A stretch of 64,000 bases of DNA from Streptomyces iakyrus (GCF_000717055.1 NZ_JNXI01000013.1:186001-250000), one strand, 5' to 3'. Numbered from the stretch's first letter, positions 27,986 through 37,118 are shown. Made by a program: numbers and translations. Notes: generated by a model not told the origin, from the sequence alone.

Positions 27986-28134
27986 CGCCCGGGGACGGCC
28001 GGCCCGGTGTGCGGGGCTGCTCGGCCCTGTTCAGGTAGGGCACGAAGTCCGGCCGGTCGGGCGGCCACGCACTATCGTGAGGCAGGAGAAGGCGCCCTTC
28101 CGGGTGCGTCCGTGGGGACCGGTCGGAGGAGACG

Positions 28135-29868
28135 ATGAGCGGGGAACGTCCCGGGCGATCGGAGCAGCACCTGCCCAAACTGCGGCTGGACGAGCTGCTG
28201 GACGAACTCCAGGCGCGGATCGACGCGGCGCGCGGCACGCAGGACCGGGTGCACAGCCTCCTGGAGGCTGTGCTGTCGGTCGGGCGGGAGCTGGACCTTC
28301 CGCAGGTGCTGCGGGGGATCGTCGAGGCGGCCGTGGTGCTCGTGGACGCCGAGTATGGCGCGTTGGGCGTCATCGGTGACGACCGCATGCTCTCCGAGTT
28401 CCACACCGTCGGCATCAGCGGCGAGCAACGGGCCCGGATCGGGGACCTGCCCAGCGGGCACGGCATCCTGGGCGAGCTGATCCGGCACCCGGAGCCGCTG
28501 CGGCTGGCGGAGATCTCCGAGCACTCGTCCTCCTACGGTTTCCCGCCCCACCACCCTCCGATGCACTCGTTCCTGGGGGTACCCATCCGGGTGCGTGACC
28601 AGGTGTTCGGCAACCTCTACCTCACCGAGAAGCGCGGCGCGGCGGAGTTCGACGCCGAGGATGAGTCGGTGCTCTCCACCCTGGCGGTGGCGGCGGGTGT
28701 GGCGATTGAGAATGCCCGGCTCTACGAGGAAACGCGGCTGCGCGAGCGGTGGCTGGGAGCGAGTTCCGAGGTCACGCGGGCGCTGCTGTCGGGTGCGCCG
28801 AGCACGGACGTCCTGGAACTGATCGTGGAGCAGGCCCGGCAGATCACCGACGCCGACGCCGGGATGATCGCCGAGCGGGTGCCGGAGGAGAACGCGCTGC
28901 GGCCGTTGCTCGCCGTGGGGCTGGACGCGGACCTGCGCAGTGGGCTGGTGATGTCGGGGCATGACGGGTTCGTGGCCGCTGTCCTGTCCACGGCTGAGCC
29001 GGCCGTGAGCACCGACATCCAGGAGGACCCGCGCACCAGTAAGGACGCCGCTCAGTGGGCCGGGCTCGGGCCGGTGGTGGGGGTGCCGCTGGAGGCCGGA
29101 GGGAAGGCCGGTGGGGTGCTGCTGCTGGGGCGCGCGGCGGGCCGTACACCGTTCAAAGACATCGACACACGCCCCCTGCTCGGGTTCGCCGGGCAGGCGG
29201 CGCTGGCGCTGGAGCTGGCCGAGCGGCGCCGCGACGCCGAACAGATCACGCTGCTGCGGGATCGCGACCGGATCGCACGCGACCTGCACGACCTGGCCAT
29301 CCAGCGGCTGTTCGCGGCCGGGATGACCTTGCAGAGCACTCAGCGCTTCGTCGAGCACCCGGAAGCTGTGGAGCGTCTGTCGCGGACCGTGGACGACCTG
29401 GACGAGACCATCAAGATCATCCGTTCCACTATCTTCGGACTGCGGGCGCAGGGTGGCGGCACGAGGGAGGGCAGCGGCCTGCGCGCCCGGGTGTCGGACA
29501 CGGTCACGGCGGCGACCTCGACCCTGGGCTTCGCTCCCGCGGTGAGGATCGAAGGGCTGGTCGACACGGACGTGCCCGGCGATGTCGCCGATCACGCGCT
29601 CGCGGTGCTCGGGGAGGCGTTGAGCAATGCGGCCAGGCACTCGGGGGCGCACTCCGTGGACGTGTACCTGCGGTACGGCCAGGGTGAGCTGACGCTCACG
29701 GTGACCGATGACGGACGCGGGATTCCGGCGGGCGCCGCACGCAGCGGACTGAAGAACATGGAGGAACGTGCCCTCGCACTCGGTGGCGGCCTCCGGCTCG
29801 ATGAGCGCCCGGAAGGCGGCGGCACCCGGGTGGCGTGGCGGGTGCCGGTGAGGCCGGCCGGGGGCTGA
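28135..29868 (+). CDS. GAF-GAF sensor histidine kinase, DevS/DosS type
   Basis: The 577-aa soluble kinase begins with two GAF domains (about 40-190 and 215-365), then a HisKA_3 dimerisation domain with phospho-acceptor His385 in RDRIARDLHDLAIQRLF, and a HATPase_c domain with NAARHSGA and DDGRGIPAG. In GAF-1, His144 of HPPMHSFLGVPIRVRD aligns, by my reading, with the haem-ligating His of mycobacterial DevS/DosT, implying an O2/NO/redox sensor. The NarL-type regulator encoded convergently 24 bp away is the natural partner. The ATG at 28135 has GGAGGAG upstream. Confidence 0.92.
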   Translation: MSGERPGRSEQHLPKLRLDELLDELQARIDAARGTQDRVHSLLEAVLSVGRELDLPQVLRGIVEAAVVLVDAEYGALGVIGDDRMLSEFHTVGISGEQRARIGDLPSGHGILGELIRHPEPLRLAEISEHSSSYGFPPHHPPMHSFLGVPIRVRDQVFGNLYLTEKRGAAEFDAEDESVLSTLAVAAGVAIENARLYEETRLRERWLGASSEVTRALLSGAPSTDVLELIVEQARQITDADAGMIAERVPEENALRPLLAVGLDADLRSGLVMSGHDGFVAAVLSTAEPAVSTDIQEDPRTSKDAAQWAGLGPVVGVPLEAGGKAGGVLLLGRAAGRTPFKDIDTRPLLGFAGQAALALELAERRRDAEQITLLRDRDRIARDLHDLAIQRLFAAGMTLQSTQRFVEHPEAVERLSRTVDDLDETIKIIRSTIFGLRAQGGGTREGSGLRARVSDTVTAATSTLGFAPAVRIEGLVDTDVPGDVADHALAVLGEALSNAARHSGAHSVDVYLRYGQGELTLTVTDDGRGIPAGAARSGLKNMEERALALGGGLRLDERPEGGGTRVAWRVPVRPAGG

Positions 29869-29892
29869 CCGCGGGGACGCCAGGTGGCCGGG

Positions 29893-30594
29893 TCAGCGCG
29901 CCGGGCGCTCGCTGGGCTCTGGCTGCTCCAGATGCGAGGCGAGGACCGCGGCCTGGACCCGCCGCTGCACGCCGAGCTTGGCCAGGAGGCGGGAGATGTG
30001 GTTCTTGACGGTCTTCTCGGACAGGTAGAGCTTCTTGCCGATCTCGCGGTTGGTCAGCCCGTCTCCGATCAGCGCGAGGATCTCCCGCTCGCGCGGCGAC
30101 AGACCTGCCAGCTCGGGGGCGATGGCTGCTTGCCCGGACGGGTCGGCGCGCAGCGAGCGCATCAGCCGGGCCGTGGTCTCCGGGTCGAGCATGGACCTTC
30201 CGGAGGCGACCGTGCGCACTGCCGAGATCAGGTCGGAGCCCTTGATCTGCTTGAGGACATACCCGGAGGCCCCGGCCATGATCGCGTCGAGCAGGGCCTC
30301 CTCGTCGTCGAACGAGGTCAGCATCAGACAGGCCAGCTCGGGCATGCGGCTGCGCAGTTCGCGGCAGACGGTGATGCCGTCACCGTCCGGAAGGCGTACG
30401 TCGAGGACGGCGACGTCGGGGCGGAGAGCCGGGCCCCGGGCGAGCGCGTGCTCGACGTTCTCGGCGTCCCCGACCACCGAGATGTCGGGTTCGGCGTCCA
30501 GCAGGTCGGCCAGGCCGCGCCGCACGACCTCGTGGTCGTCGAGCAGGAAGACCCGGATCGGGTGCTCGTCCGTAAAGGTGCGTGGCTCGGTCAT
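29893..30594 (-). CDS. NarL/FixJ family response regulator, DevR/DosR-like
   Basis: The 233-aa protein has a receiver domain (about 12-130; acidic Asp19-Asp20, phospho-acceptor Asp65 in VAVLDVRLPDGDG, Lys in GYVLKQIKG) and a LuxR-type helix-turn-helix (about 160-220, LSPREREILALIGDGLTNREI...EKTVKNHISRLL). It is the predicted partner of the adjacent GAF kinase and so the likely binder of the shared GGGCCG-NN-CGGCCC dyads in this island. The ATG at 30594 is followed by MTEPRTFTDEHPIRVFLLDD. It is divergent from a universal stress gene. Confidence 0.92.
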   Translation of the reverse strand: MTEPRTFTDEHPIRVFLLDDHEVVRRGLADLLDAEPDISVVGDAENVEHALARGPALRPDVAVLDVRLPDGDGITVCRELRSRMPELACLMLTSFDDEEALLDAIMAGASGYVLKQIKGSDLISAVRTVASGRSMLDPETTARLMRSLRADPSGQAAIAPELAGLSPREREILALIGDGLTNREIGKKLYLSEKTVKNHISRLLAKLGVQRRVQAAVLASHLEQPEPSERPAR

Positions 30595-30682
30595 CTCGGA
30601 CCCTCGTTCCCCGGAACACCGGAAGGACGGACTGCGGATCGCCCGTCTCCCCGATCATCACGTGCCGGGCCGGGATGCGATA

Positions 30683-30718
30683 GGGCCGTTCGGCCCCAGC
30701 AGGGGACCTGTGGCCCCT
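30683..30718. promoter_or_regulatory. DevR-box-like dyad upstream of universal stress gene
   Basis: GGGCCGTTCGGCCC (30683-30696) is a perfect 6-2-6 palindrome. A second, weaker dyad AGGGG-N8-CCCCT (30701-30718) follows at once. It lies between the divergent response-regulator and universal-stress genes. The same arrangement recurs at 34390 and 42751. Confidence 0.6.
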
Positions 30719-30780
30719 CCACCGTGACGGCCCTCGCGGCGATGCTCGAATCGGCAGCCCCTATCTCGGAGGTGGAGACA

Positions 30781-31686
30781 ATGTCCCGCACGATCACCGT
30801 GGGCCTCGACGGCTCTCCCGAGAGTCGTGCCGCCGCCGAGTGGGCGGCTCGTGAGGCGAAGCTGCGCGGTCTCACACTGAAGCTCCTCCACGTGTGGGAG
30901 CCGGTACCGGAGCCCATGGCCCAGGCCCCACTGCTCGGTACCGAGACCCACCAGCACTGGAGTGAGAAGATCCCTCGCGACACCGCCGAGGGCCTGCGGC
31001 TGCGGCACCCCGATGTCGAGGTGACGGCCGAGGACCTCTCCGGCCGGCCGAGCGAGGTGCTGGGCGAGGCCGCGAAAAACACCGAGCTGCTCGTCCTCGG
31101 CTCGCGGGGGCTGAGCGGAATCGGCGGGTTCCTGGTGGGCTCGGTCGGACTCGTTGTGGTGGCGCACGCGGAATGTCCCGTCATCCTGGTCCGGGCCGGT
31201 GAGCAGGCGGCGGACGAGCACGAGATGGACCCGTCCGGCATTCCGTCGGCGGCCACCTCCTACCGGCCGGTCGTGCTCGGCCTCGACACCGACCATCCCG
31301 ACCCGTCCGTGATCGAGTTCGCCTTCGAGGCGGCAGCCCGGCGCGCGACGGTCCTGCGGGTCCTGCACGGGTGGGAACGGCCCTCGTACTACTCCTACGG
31401 GGGTGCCGCCGAGCTGTGGCAGTACGACGAACTCGCACAGGGGCAGGCCATCGCGCTCACCGAAGCGCTGCGGCTGTGGCGGGAGAAGTACCCGGCCGTC
31501 GAGGTGGCCGAGGTGTCCCGTCTGGCGCACGCGGCCGACCAGCTGATCCAGGCCTCTCGTGAGGCCTCCCTGGTCGTGGTGGGGCGGCGTATCCGCCGCA
31601 ACCCGTTCGGGCTGCACATCGGCCCGGTGACGCACGCGGTCCTGCATCACGCCGCCGCCCCGGTCGCCGTCGTCGCGCACGAGTGA
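30781..31686 (+). CDS. Universal stress protein, tandem UspA domains
   Basis: The 301-aa protein has two UspA domains (about 3-140 and 160-300). The first has ITVGLDGSPESRAAAEWA and the ATP-binding signature VLGSRGLSGIGGFLVGSVG...CPVILV. The second has VVLGLDTDHPD and the less conserved VVVGRRIRRNPFGLHIGPVTHAVLHHA...PVAVV. Tandem Usp proteins are typical members of DevR-type hypoxia regulons. The ATG at 30781 follows GGAGGTGGAGACA, and a DevR-box-like dyad lies about 90 bp upstream. Confidence 0.93.
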   Translation: MSRTITVGLDGSPESRAAAEWAAREAKLRGLTLKLLHVWEPVPEPMAQAPLLGTETHQHWSEKIPRDTAEGLRLRHPDVEVTAEDLSGRPSEVLGEAAKNTELLVLGSRGLSGIGGFLVGSVGLVVVAHAECPVILVRAGEQAADEHEMDPSGIPSAATSYRPVVLGLDTDHPDPSVIEFAFEAAARRATVLRVLHGWERPSYYSYGGAAELWQYDELAQGQAIALTEALRLWREKYPAVEVAEVSRLAHAADQLIQASREASLVVVGRRIRRNPFGLHIGPVTHAVLHHAAAPVAVVAHE

Positions 31687-31713
31687 CGCGGCGCCCGGAG
31701 AGGGATGAGGGCG

Positions 31714-31905
31714 ATGGACCGGCCGGTGGTCGTCGGCGTGGACGGCTCCGAGTCCAGCCTGCGGGCCGTGGACTGGGCCGCGGACGAGGCGGCGCTGCGC
31801 GGGGTCCCGCTGCATGTGGTGCAAGCCTCGTTGTGGGAGCGCTACGAGCAGGCCGTCTTCCCCACGGGCCCGGGACGGTCGGAGCAGGTGCTCACCGACG
31901 TCCTC
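31714..31905 (+). pseudogene. Truncated universal stress protein gene
   Basis: The start is intact: GAGGGCG before ATG 31714 (a further ATG lies at 31705), then DRPVVVGVDGSESSLRAVDW and SLWERYEQ, very like the complete stress protein at 42858. Homology stops after about 60 residues at FPTGPGRSEQVLTDVLP. The sequence then joins the middle of an acyl-CoA synthetase gene in a different frame. The Usp ATP-binding C-terminus and second domain are missing. A deletion is the simplest explanation. Confidence 0.75.
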
Positions 31906-33421
31906 CCTCGCGCTGCTGCATCTGGAGTCGTTCGGCAACCCGCGCGCCTTCTCCCGTACGGCTCGGCGTGTGACCCGCCGCATGCCGGTGCTCACCGTGG
32001 ACGCCGGCCGCACGGACGCGGGCCGACGGGCCGCGGCCTCGCACACCGCGGCCGCCGCCACCCGGACCATGACTCGCCAGGCGCTGTTCACCCAGGCCGG
32101 CATCACCGCCACCCGTTCGGTCGGTGAACTCCTGGAAGCCGCGGCTCTGCTGCACGCCCAGCCGCTCCCGGCGGGGACGCGGGTCGCGATCGTCACCAAC
32201 GCGGGCGGCGCAGGCGTACTGGCCGCGGACGCCTGCGCCGAGGCGGGGCTCACGCTGCCGGCGCTGGGGGCCCGGCTGGTCGGGGAGTTGCACGCCCTGC
32301 TTCCCGAAGGGGCCGGCCTCGGTAACCCGATGGATGCCACCGCCGCCGTCACGGAGGAGCAGCTCGGCGCCTGCGTCGACCGGCTCGTCGGGCACGGAGA
32401 CGTCGACGCGGTGCTCGTGGCCCTGGTGCCCACCGCTGTGGCCGCCGCGACCGGCGACGACCTGGTGCGAGCGCTGACCGGCGCACCCGGCCGCCGCGCA
32501 CGGCCGGTGGTTGTCGTACGGCTTGAGCAGGAGGCTGCCGTGTCCCTGCTGCCCGCCGCCGACGGCGGCACCCTCCCCTCGTACGCCGAACCGCAGGCCG
32601 CGGCCCGGGCACTGGCCCATGCGGCCCGCCGGGCGGCCTGGCTCGCCAGGCCCGTCGGCACCGTTCCGCGGCTGGACGGCATCGACACCGAGCGAGCCCA
32701 CGAGATCGCCGAAGCCCACCTCGCGGCCGCGCCCGGCGGCGGCTGGCTGGACCCGCGCGCTTGCGCCGCCCTTCTGGACTGCTACGGCATTCCGCAGATC
32801 CCGTGGGCCTGGGCCGAGGACGAGGACGATGCCGTTCGCGCCGCCCGGAGACTGCGCGGCCCGGACGGCCGCATCGTCATGAAAGCGCACTGGCCGGGGC
32901 TAGTGCACAAGACCGAGGAGCACGCCGTCCACCTCGATCTCCAAGGTGACTCCCAAGTGCGCGCCGCCTTCAGGGACTTCGAGACACGATTCGGTGACGT
33001 GCTGACCGGCGTCATCGTCCAGCCGCTCGCTGTCCGCGGTACCGAGCTGTTCGCCGGTGTCGTCCAGGACGAGGTCTTCGGACCGCTCGTCCTGTTCGGA
33101 CTCGGAGGCACGGCCACGGAGGTTTTGGCCGACCATGCCGCCCGGCTCGCTCCGCTCACCGATCACGACGTGCACGACCTGATCACGTCACCGCGTTGCG
33201 CGCCGCTGCTGTTCGGATCGCGCAGCAGCCGCCCCGCTGACCTCCCCGGCTTGGAGCGACTGCTCCTGCGCCTTTCGCGGATGGCCGGCGACCTGCCCCA
33301 ACTCGTGGAGGCCGACTTCAATCCCGTCCTCGCGACGCCCGGCGCGGTCACCGTGCTCGATGCCCGGGTGCGCCTGCTGCCACGCCGGGCCCAGGATCCC
33401 TATCTGCGCCGACTTCGCTGA
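31906..33421 (+). pseudogene. N-truncated ADP-forming acyl-CoA synthetase (ATP-grasp) gene
   Basis: From ALLHLESFGNPRAFSRTARR onward about 500 residues match the C-terminal part of ADP-forming acetyl-CoA synthetase/Pat-type proteins. Present are the Succ_CoA_lig domain (VLTVDAGRTDAGRRAAASHTAA, VTNAGGAGVLAADAC, GLGNPMDATA) and the ATP-grasp domain (YGIPQIPWAWAEDEDDAV, MKAHWPGLVHKTE, FGLGGTATEVLADHA, EADFNPVLA). The N-terminal CoA-binding part, and the GNAT domain usual in this family, are absent. There is no ribosome site before the join, so this is best read as one half of a deletion scar, though the remaining frame is fully open. Confidence 0.7.
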
Positions 33422-33466
33422 GCGGCCCACGGCCGCTGCGTGAACTGTGAGAGGAGGTCGATCACC

Positions 33467-33964
33467 ATGGCGGACAACGTGCTGGTCGCCTATGGAACGA
33501 CGAACGGATCGACGGCGGAGATCGCCGAGGCCATCGCCGAGGTGCTGCGCAAGGAAGGGCTGACGGTCGACGTGCTCCCGGCCCGTTCCGTGCCGAGTGT
33601 GCTGTCGTACGACGGTGTCGTGGTCGGCGGCGGGCTCTACGCCGGACGCTGGCACAAGGACGCCCGCCGCTTCGTCCGGCGCCACGGCAAGGCCCTGTCC
33701 GAGCGTCCGCTGTGGTTCTTCAGCAGTGGGCCGCTCGATCCCTCGGCATCCGAGCGGGACATCCCGCCCGTGCCCTGGGTGCAGAGGGCCATGGCCCGGC
33801 TCGACGTCAGGGACCATGTCACCTTCGGTGGCTGCCTGCGAGAAGGCGCGAAGGGCTGGGTGGCCCGGATGATCCTCAGCAGCGGCAAAGGCGGCGACTT
33901 CCGCGACTTCGAGCGGATCGAGGCCTGGGCGGGACAGGTCGGCCAGGAACTGACTCACGCGTGA
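33467..33964 (+). CDS. Flavodoxin-domain protein
   Basis: The 165-aa flavodoxin-like protein begins MADNVLVAYGTTNGSTAEIAE, containing the FMN phosphate-binding T-x-G-S-T-x-x-x-A loop. VVVGGGLYAGRWHKDARRF and WFFSSGPLDPSASERDIPP are typical of the HemG-like/flavodoxin_5 family. A role in protoporphyrinogen oxidation or electron transfer under low oxygen is possible. The ATG at 33467 has GAGAGGAGGT upstream; a longer opening at 33440 has none. It converges with the STAS gene. Confidence 0.9.
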   Translation: MADNVLVAYGTTNGSTAEIAEAIAEVLRKEGLTVDVLPARSVPSVLSYDGVVVGGGLYAGRWHKDARRFVRRHGKALSERPLWFFSSGPLDPSASERDIPPVPWVQRAMARLDVRDHVTFGGCLREGAKGWVARMILSSGKGGDFRDFERIEAWAGQVGQELTHA

Positions 33965-33969
33965 CGCGG

Positions 33970-34353
33970 TCAGACCGCTGGCACGTCCGCGATGCCCGCA
34001 GGCTGTGTGCCCGCAAGGCCCTCCGGCAGGCCGGGGAGCACCTCGAACACTCCTGCCAGACCGGCGTGCCAGAGAACGCGGCGGAGGAAGACGCTGTCGG
34101 TGACCAGACGCAGCCTGCCGTGCCGTGCCAGCACGCGGTTCCGCGCCCGGCACAGGACTCCCAGCCCCGAGCAGTCGATGAAGGACACGCGACGCAGATC
34201 CAGCACCAGATCGGGGCCGGGACCGGCGGTCAACGAGTCGAGATGAGCCCGCAGAGCCGGCGCCGTGAGCAGGTCGATCTCGCCGCGGAGGGTCACGACG
34301 TGTGCCTTGCCCGCCGTTCGGTGCGGGATCGACCTGCTGGTGGTCTCGGACAT
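33970..34353 (-). CDS. STAS-domain anti-sigma factor antagonist
   Basis: The 127-aa protein has one STAS domain (about 17-110) with the phosphorylatable serine motif VSFIDCSGLGVLCRARN. It starts MSETTSRSIPHRTAG. Such proteins bind anti-sigma factors in partner-switching modules controlling SigB/SigF-type sigma factors. No anti-sigma partner is encoded nearby. It is divergent from the alcohol dehydrogenase gene, sharing a DevR-box-like dyad. Confidence 0.9.
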   Translation of the reverse strand: MSETTSRSIPHRTAGKAHVVTLRGEIDLLTAPALRAHLDSLTAGPGPDLVLDLRRVSFIDCSGLGVLCRARNRVLARHGRLRLVTDSVFLRRVLWHAGLAGVFEVLPGLPEGLAGTQPAGIADVPAV

Positions 34354-34389
34354 GGTCCGAGTGAAGCCTGACGAACGGGGAGTGCGGTA

Positions 34390-34425
34390 GGGCCGACCGG
34401 CCCAAGCGCGGGCCCCGGTTCCGCG
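34390..34425. promoter_or_regulatory. DevR-box-like dyad between STAS and alcohol dehydrogenase genes
   Basis: GGGCCGACCGGCCC (34390-34403) is a perfect 6-2-6 palindrome. A weaker dyad GCGG-N10-CCGC (34408-34425) follows. The TAGGGCCG...CGGCCC context is shared with 30681 and 42749. Confidence 0.6.
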
Positions 34426-34485
34426 TCAAGCTGGAAGTGCAGTGAAAACCGGGCACAACGCCCGCGCCAGGAAGGTGGGAACGCC

Positions 34486-35559
34486 ATGAAGGGCTACGTC
34501 TTCCACGGCCCCGGACAGTCCGCCTGGGAGGACGTCCCGGACCCCGGTATCAAGGAGGCGACCGACGCGATCGTACGCGTCGACGCCGTCACCATCTGCG
34601 GAACCGACCTGCACATCCTCAAGGGCGACGTGCCCGAGGTGCGCCCCGGCACGGTGCTGGGACACGAGGCCGTCGGCGAGATCGTCGAGGTCGGCGGCGA
34701 CGTGCGCACCGTACGGCCGGGCGACCGGGTGCTGGTCTCCTGCATCACCGCCTGCGGCCGTTGCCGCTACTGCCGCGAGGGCATGTACGGCCAGTGCCGG
34801 GGCGGCGGAGGCTGGATCCTCGGCCACCTGATCGACGGCACCCAGGCCGAGTACGTCCGGGTGCCCTACGCCGATCTGTCCGTGCACCCGCTGCCCAGCG
34901 CCCTGGACAGCAAGGACGCCGTGCTGCTGGCCGACATCTTCCCGACCTCCTACGAGGTCGGTGTGCTCAACGGGCACGTACGGCCAGGGGATACCGTCGC
35001 CGTCGTCGGCGCCGGCCCGATCGGGCTCGCGGCTGTCGCCACCGCCCAGCTGTTCGCACCGGAGCGGATCATCGCCGTGGACCTCGCCACCGCGCGGCTG
35101 GAAGCGGCCAAGCGGCTCGGAGCGGACGCGGTCGCTGACGCCGGGGAAGCGCCCGAGCAGCTCGTCGCGGACCTCACCGACGGGCTGGGCGCGGACGTCG
35201 TCGTCGAGGCCGTAGGTGTCCCGGAGACGTTCGAGCTCTGCACCCGCATGGTGCGGCCGGGCGGGCACGTGGCCAACGTCGGCGTGCACGGCAAGCCCGC
35301 GACGCTGCACCTGGAAGACCTGTGGATCAAGAACGTCACCATCACCACGGGCCTGGTGGACACGTACTCCACGCCCACGCTGCTCCGGATGGCGGCCGCC
35401 GGGCGGCTGCCCACCGCGCAGCTGGTCACGCACACCTTCCCGCTGGCCCATATGGAGGAGGCCTACGACGTCTTCGCCCGGGCCGCCGACACTAATGCGC
35501 TCAAGGTGGTGCTCGGCGGGGAGCAGCACGAGGAAGTCGTCCCCTTCCGGGCGGCCTGA
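34486..35559 (+). CDS. Zinc-dependent alcohol dehydrogenase (MDR family)
   Basis: The 357-aa medium-chain dehydrogenase carries the catalytic zinc residues in ICGTDLHILKGD and GHEAVGEI. The structural zinc cysteines are in CITACGRCRYCREGMYGQC, and the Rossmann loop is VAVVGAGPIGLAAVAT. An Asp in IAVDLATARL suggests NAD preference. The substrate is unknown; fermentative alcohol or aldehyde turnover would fit an oxygen-limitation island. The ATG at 34486 has GGAAGGTGGGAACGCC upstream. It is preceded by a DevR-box-like dyad and followed 22 bp on by the XRE-PNPOx gene. Confidence 0.93.
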   Translation: MKGYVFHGPGQSAWEDVPDPGIKEATDAIVRVDAVTICGTDLHILKGDVPEVRPGTVLGHEAVGEIVEVGGDVRTVRPGDRVLVSCITACGRCRYCREGMYGQCRGGGGWILGHLIDGTQAEYVRVPYADLSVHPLPSALDSKDAVLLADIFPTSYEVGVLNGHVRPGDTVAVVGAGPIGLAAVATAQLFAPERIIAVDLATARLEAAKRLGADAVADAGEAPEQLVADLTDGLGADVVVEAVGVPETFELCTRMVRPGGHVANVGVHGKPATLHLEDLWIKNVTITTGLVDTYSTPTLLRMAAAGRLPTAQLVTHTFPLAHMEEAYDVFARAADTNALKVVLGGEQHEEVVPFRAA

Positions 35560-35581
35560 CAAGGGAGAGGGGTGACGGGTG

Positions 35582-36256
35582 ATGACCGAACGGAACTCGT
35601 TGCACGCCGTGCAAGGGCGCCCCGCAGGCGACCTCGGACGGCGGATCGCCCAGCGACGCACGGAACTCGGCCTGACCCGTGAGGAAACGGCAGCCCGGGC
35701 GGGTATGGCGTCGGCCTACCTCCAGTACCTGGAGGAGCGGCCGCCCGCCGACCCGGGCGCGGGCACCCTCCTGAGGCTGGCCGGGGCCCTGAGGACGACG
35801 GTGTGGCATCTGACCGGCGGCGACGTCGAGCTGCCTCCTGGCATGGGCCAGGCCGCCCGCACACCTCGGTTCACAGAGCTGACCGAGGCGGAGTGCCGTT
35901 CGCTGCTCTCGACGCACGGAGTGGGCCGTCTCGCCGTGCCCACGGACTCCGGATCGGTCGTCCTGCCGGTCAACTACAGCGTCGTCGACAGCGAGATTGT
36001 CTTCCGCACCGACCCGGGAACGGCGCCGTCGGAGGCGGCAGGCCAGCTGGTCGCCTTTGAGGTCGACCGCATCGACGAGGCGTTCAGAGAGGGCTGGAGC
36101 GTGCTGGTGCGTGGGCCCGCGAGCGGGGTGACGGACCCGGGAGAAGTGGCCCGTCTCGAGGAGCGGGCGTACAGCAAACCCTGGGCAGGGGGTCGGCGCG
36201 AGCTGTGGCTGCGGATCGAGCCCGTCACCGTCACAGGACGCCGGATCACCGCCTGA
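35582..36256 (+). CDS. XRE helix-turn-helix protein fused to a PNPOx-like flavin domain
   Basis: The 224-aa fusion has an XRE helix-turn-helix at about 16-75 (LGRRIAQRRTELGLTREETAARAGMASAYLQYLEE). A pyridoxamine-5'-phosphate-oxidase-like split-barrel follows at about 90-220 (LTEAECRSLLSTHGVGRLAVPTD, VVLPVNYSVVD, GQLVAFEVDRIDEAFREGWSVLVRG). The domain pair is common in actinobacterial hypoxia and dormancy regions and may be a flavin- or F420-responsive regulator. A GTG at 35579 precedes the ATG. It probably shares the alcohol dehydrogenase transcript. Confidence 0.9.
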   Translation: MTERNSLHAVQGRPAGDLGRRIAQRRTELGLTREETAARAGMASAYLQYLEERPPADPGAGTLLRLAGALRTTVWHLTGGDVELPPGMGQAARTPRFTELTEAECRSLLSTHGVGRLAVPTDSGSVVLPVNYSVVDSEIVFRTDPGTAPSEAAGQLVAFEVDRIDEAFREGWSVLVRGPASGVTDPGEVARLEERAYSKPWAGGRRELWLRIEPVTVTGRRITA

Positions 36257-36266
36257 GACGCAGCTG

Positions 36267-36314
36267 ATCGGTCGGTGTCGGGCCCCGGGAATCGGTCGGT
36301 GCCGGATCCCGGGA
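36267..36314. repeat. Tandem 24-bp direct repeat
   Basis: Two adjacent 24-bp units (36267-36290, 36291-36314) share ATCGGTCGGTG-C-GG--CCCGGGA with three differences. They lie between the XRE-PNPOx stop and the ppdK remnant and may be a replication-slippage product. Confidence 0.7.
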
Positions 36315-36320
36315 GAGGTC

Positions 36321-36775
36321 TCACCTCGTGTCGCTCGTCGTCCCCTCGGTGCCGGCCGCGCGACCGGCCTCCAGGCGGGCGACCGGTACACGGAACGGAG
36401 AGCAGGAGACGTAGTCGAGCCCGGCCGCGTGGAAGAAGTGGACGGAGTCAGGGTCGCCGCCGTGTTCGCCGCAGACGCCGATCTTCAGGCCGGGGCGAGC
36501 GGCGCGTCCCTCGGCGACAGCGATGCCGACCAGGCGGCCGACGCCCTCCCGGTCGATCGTCTCGAACGGGGACTGCGCGAACACACCCTTGTCCAGGTAG
36601 GCGGAGAAGAACGCCGCCTCCACGTCGTCACGGGAAAAGCCCCACGTGGTCTGGGTCAGGTCGTTCGTGCCGAAGGAGAAGAAGTCGGCTTCCTCGGCGA
36701 TCGTGCCCGCTGTGAGCGCGGCCCGGGGCAGCTCGATCACAAACTTCTGGCAGCAGGATCGGGACTTTCTTTCGC
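36321..36775 (-). pseudogene. ppdK: Remnant of pyruvate, phosphate dikinase gene (C-terminal end)
   Basis: About 139 codons match the extreme C-terminus of [54 protein letters not shown] and the [20 protein letters not shown] end. The catalytic Cys in [10 protein letters not shown] is present. The other roughly 750 residues are absent. Upstream, another frame reads [10 protein letters not shown], like the preceding segment of PPDK, so an internal deletion may have joined the pieces. The region then runs into the CstR-type operator. It is not expected to be functional. Confidence 0.75.
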
Positions 36776-36801
36776 TCGGTTGGGGTTACCCCTTTCGGTA
36801 G

Positions 36802-36819
36802 GATACCCAAGGGGGTATC
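36802..36819. promoter_or_regulatory. CstR/CsoR-type operator
   Basis: GATACCC-AAGG-GGGTATC is a perfect 7-4-7 palindrome 18 bp upstream of the regulator's GTG. It shares its TACCC...GGGTA core with three sites upstream of the persulfide dioxygenase gene, so the regulator probably represses itself and that operon. Confidence 0.75.
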
Positions 36820-36824
36820 TGTGA

Positions 36825-37118
<294 letters not shown>

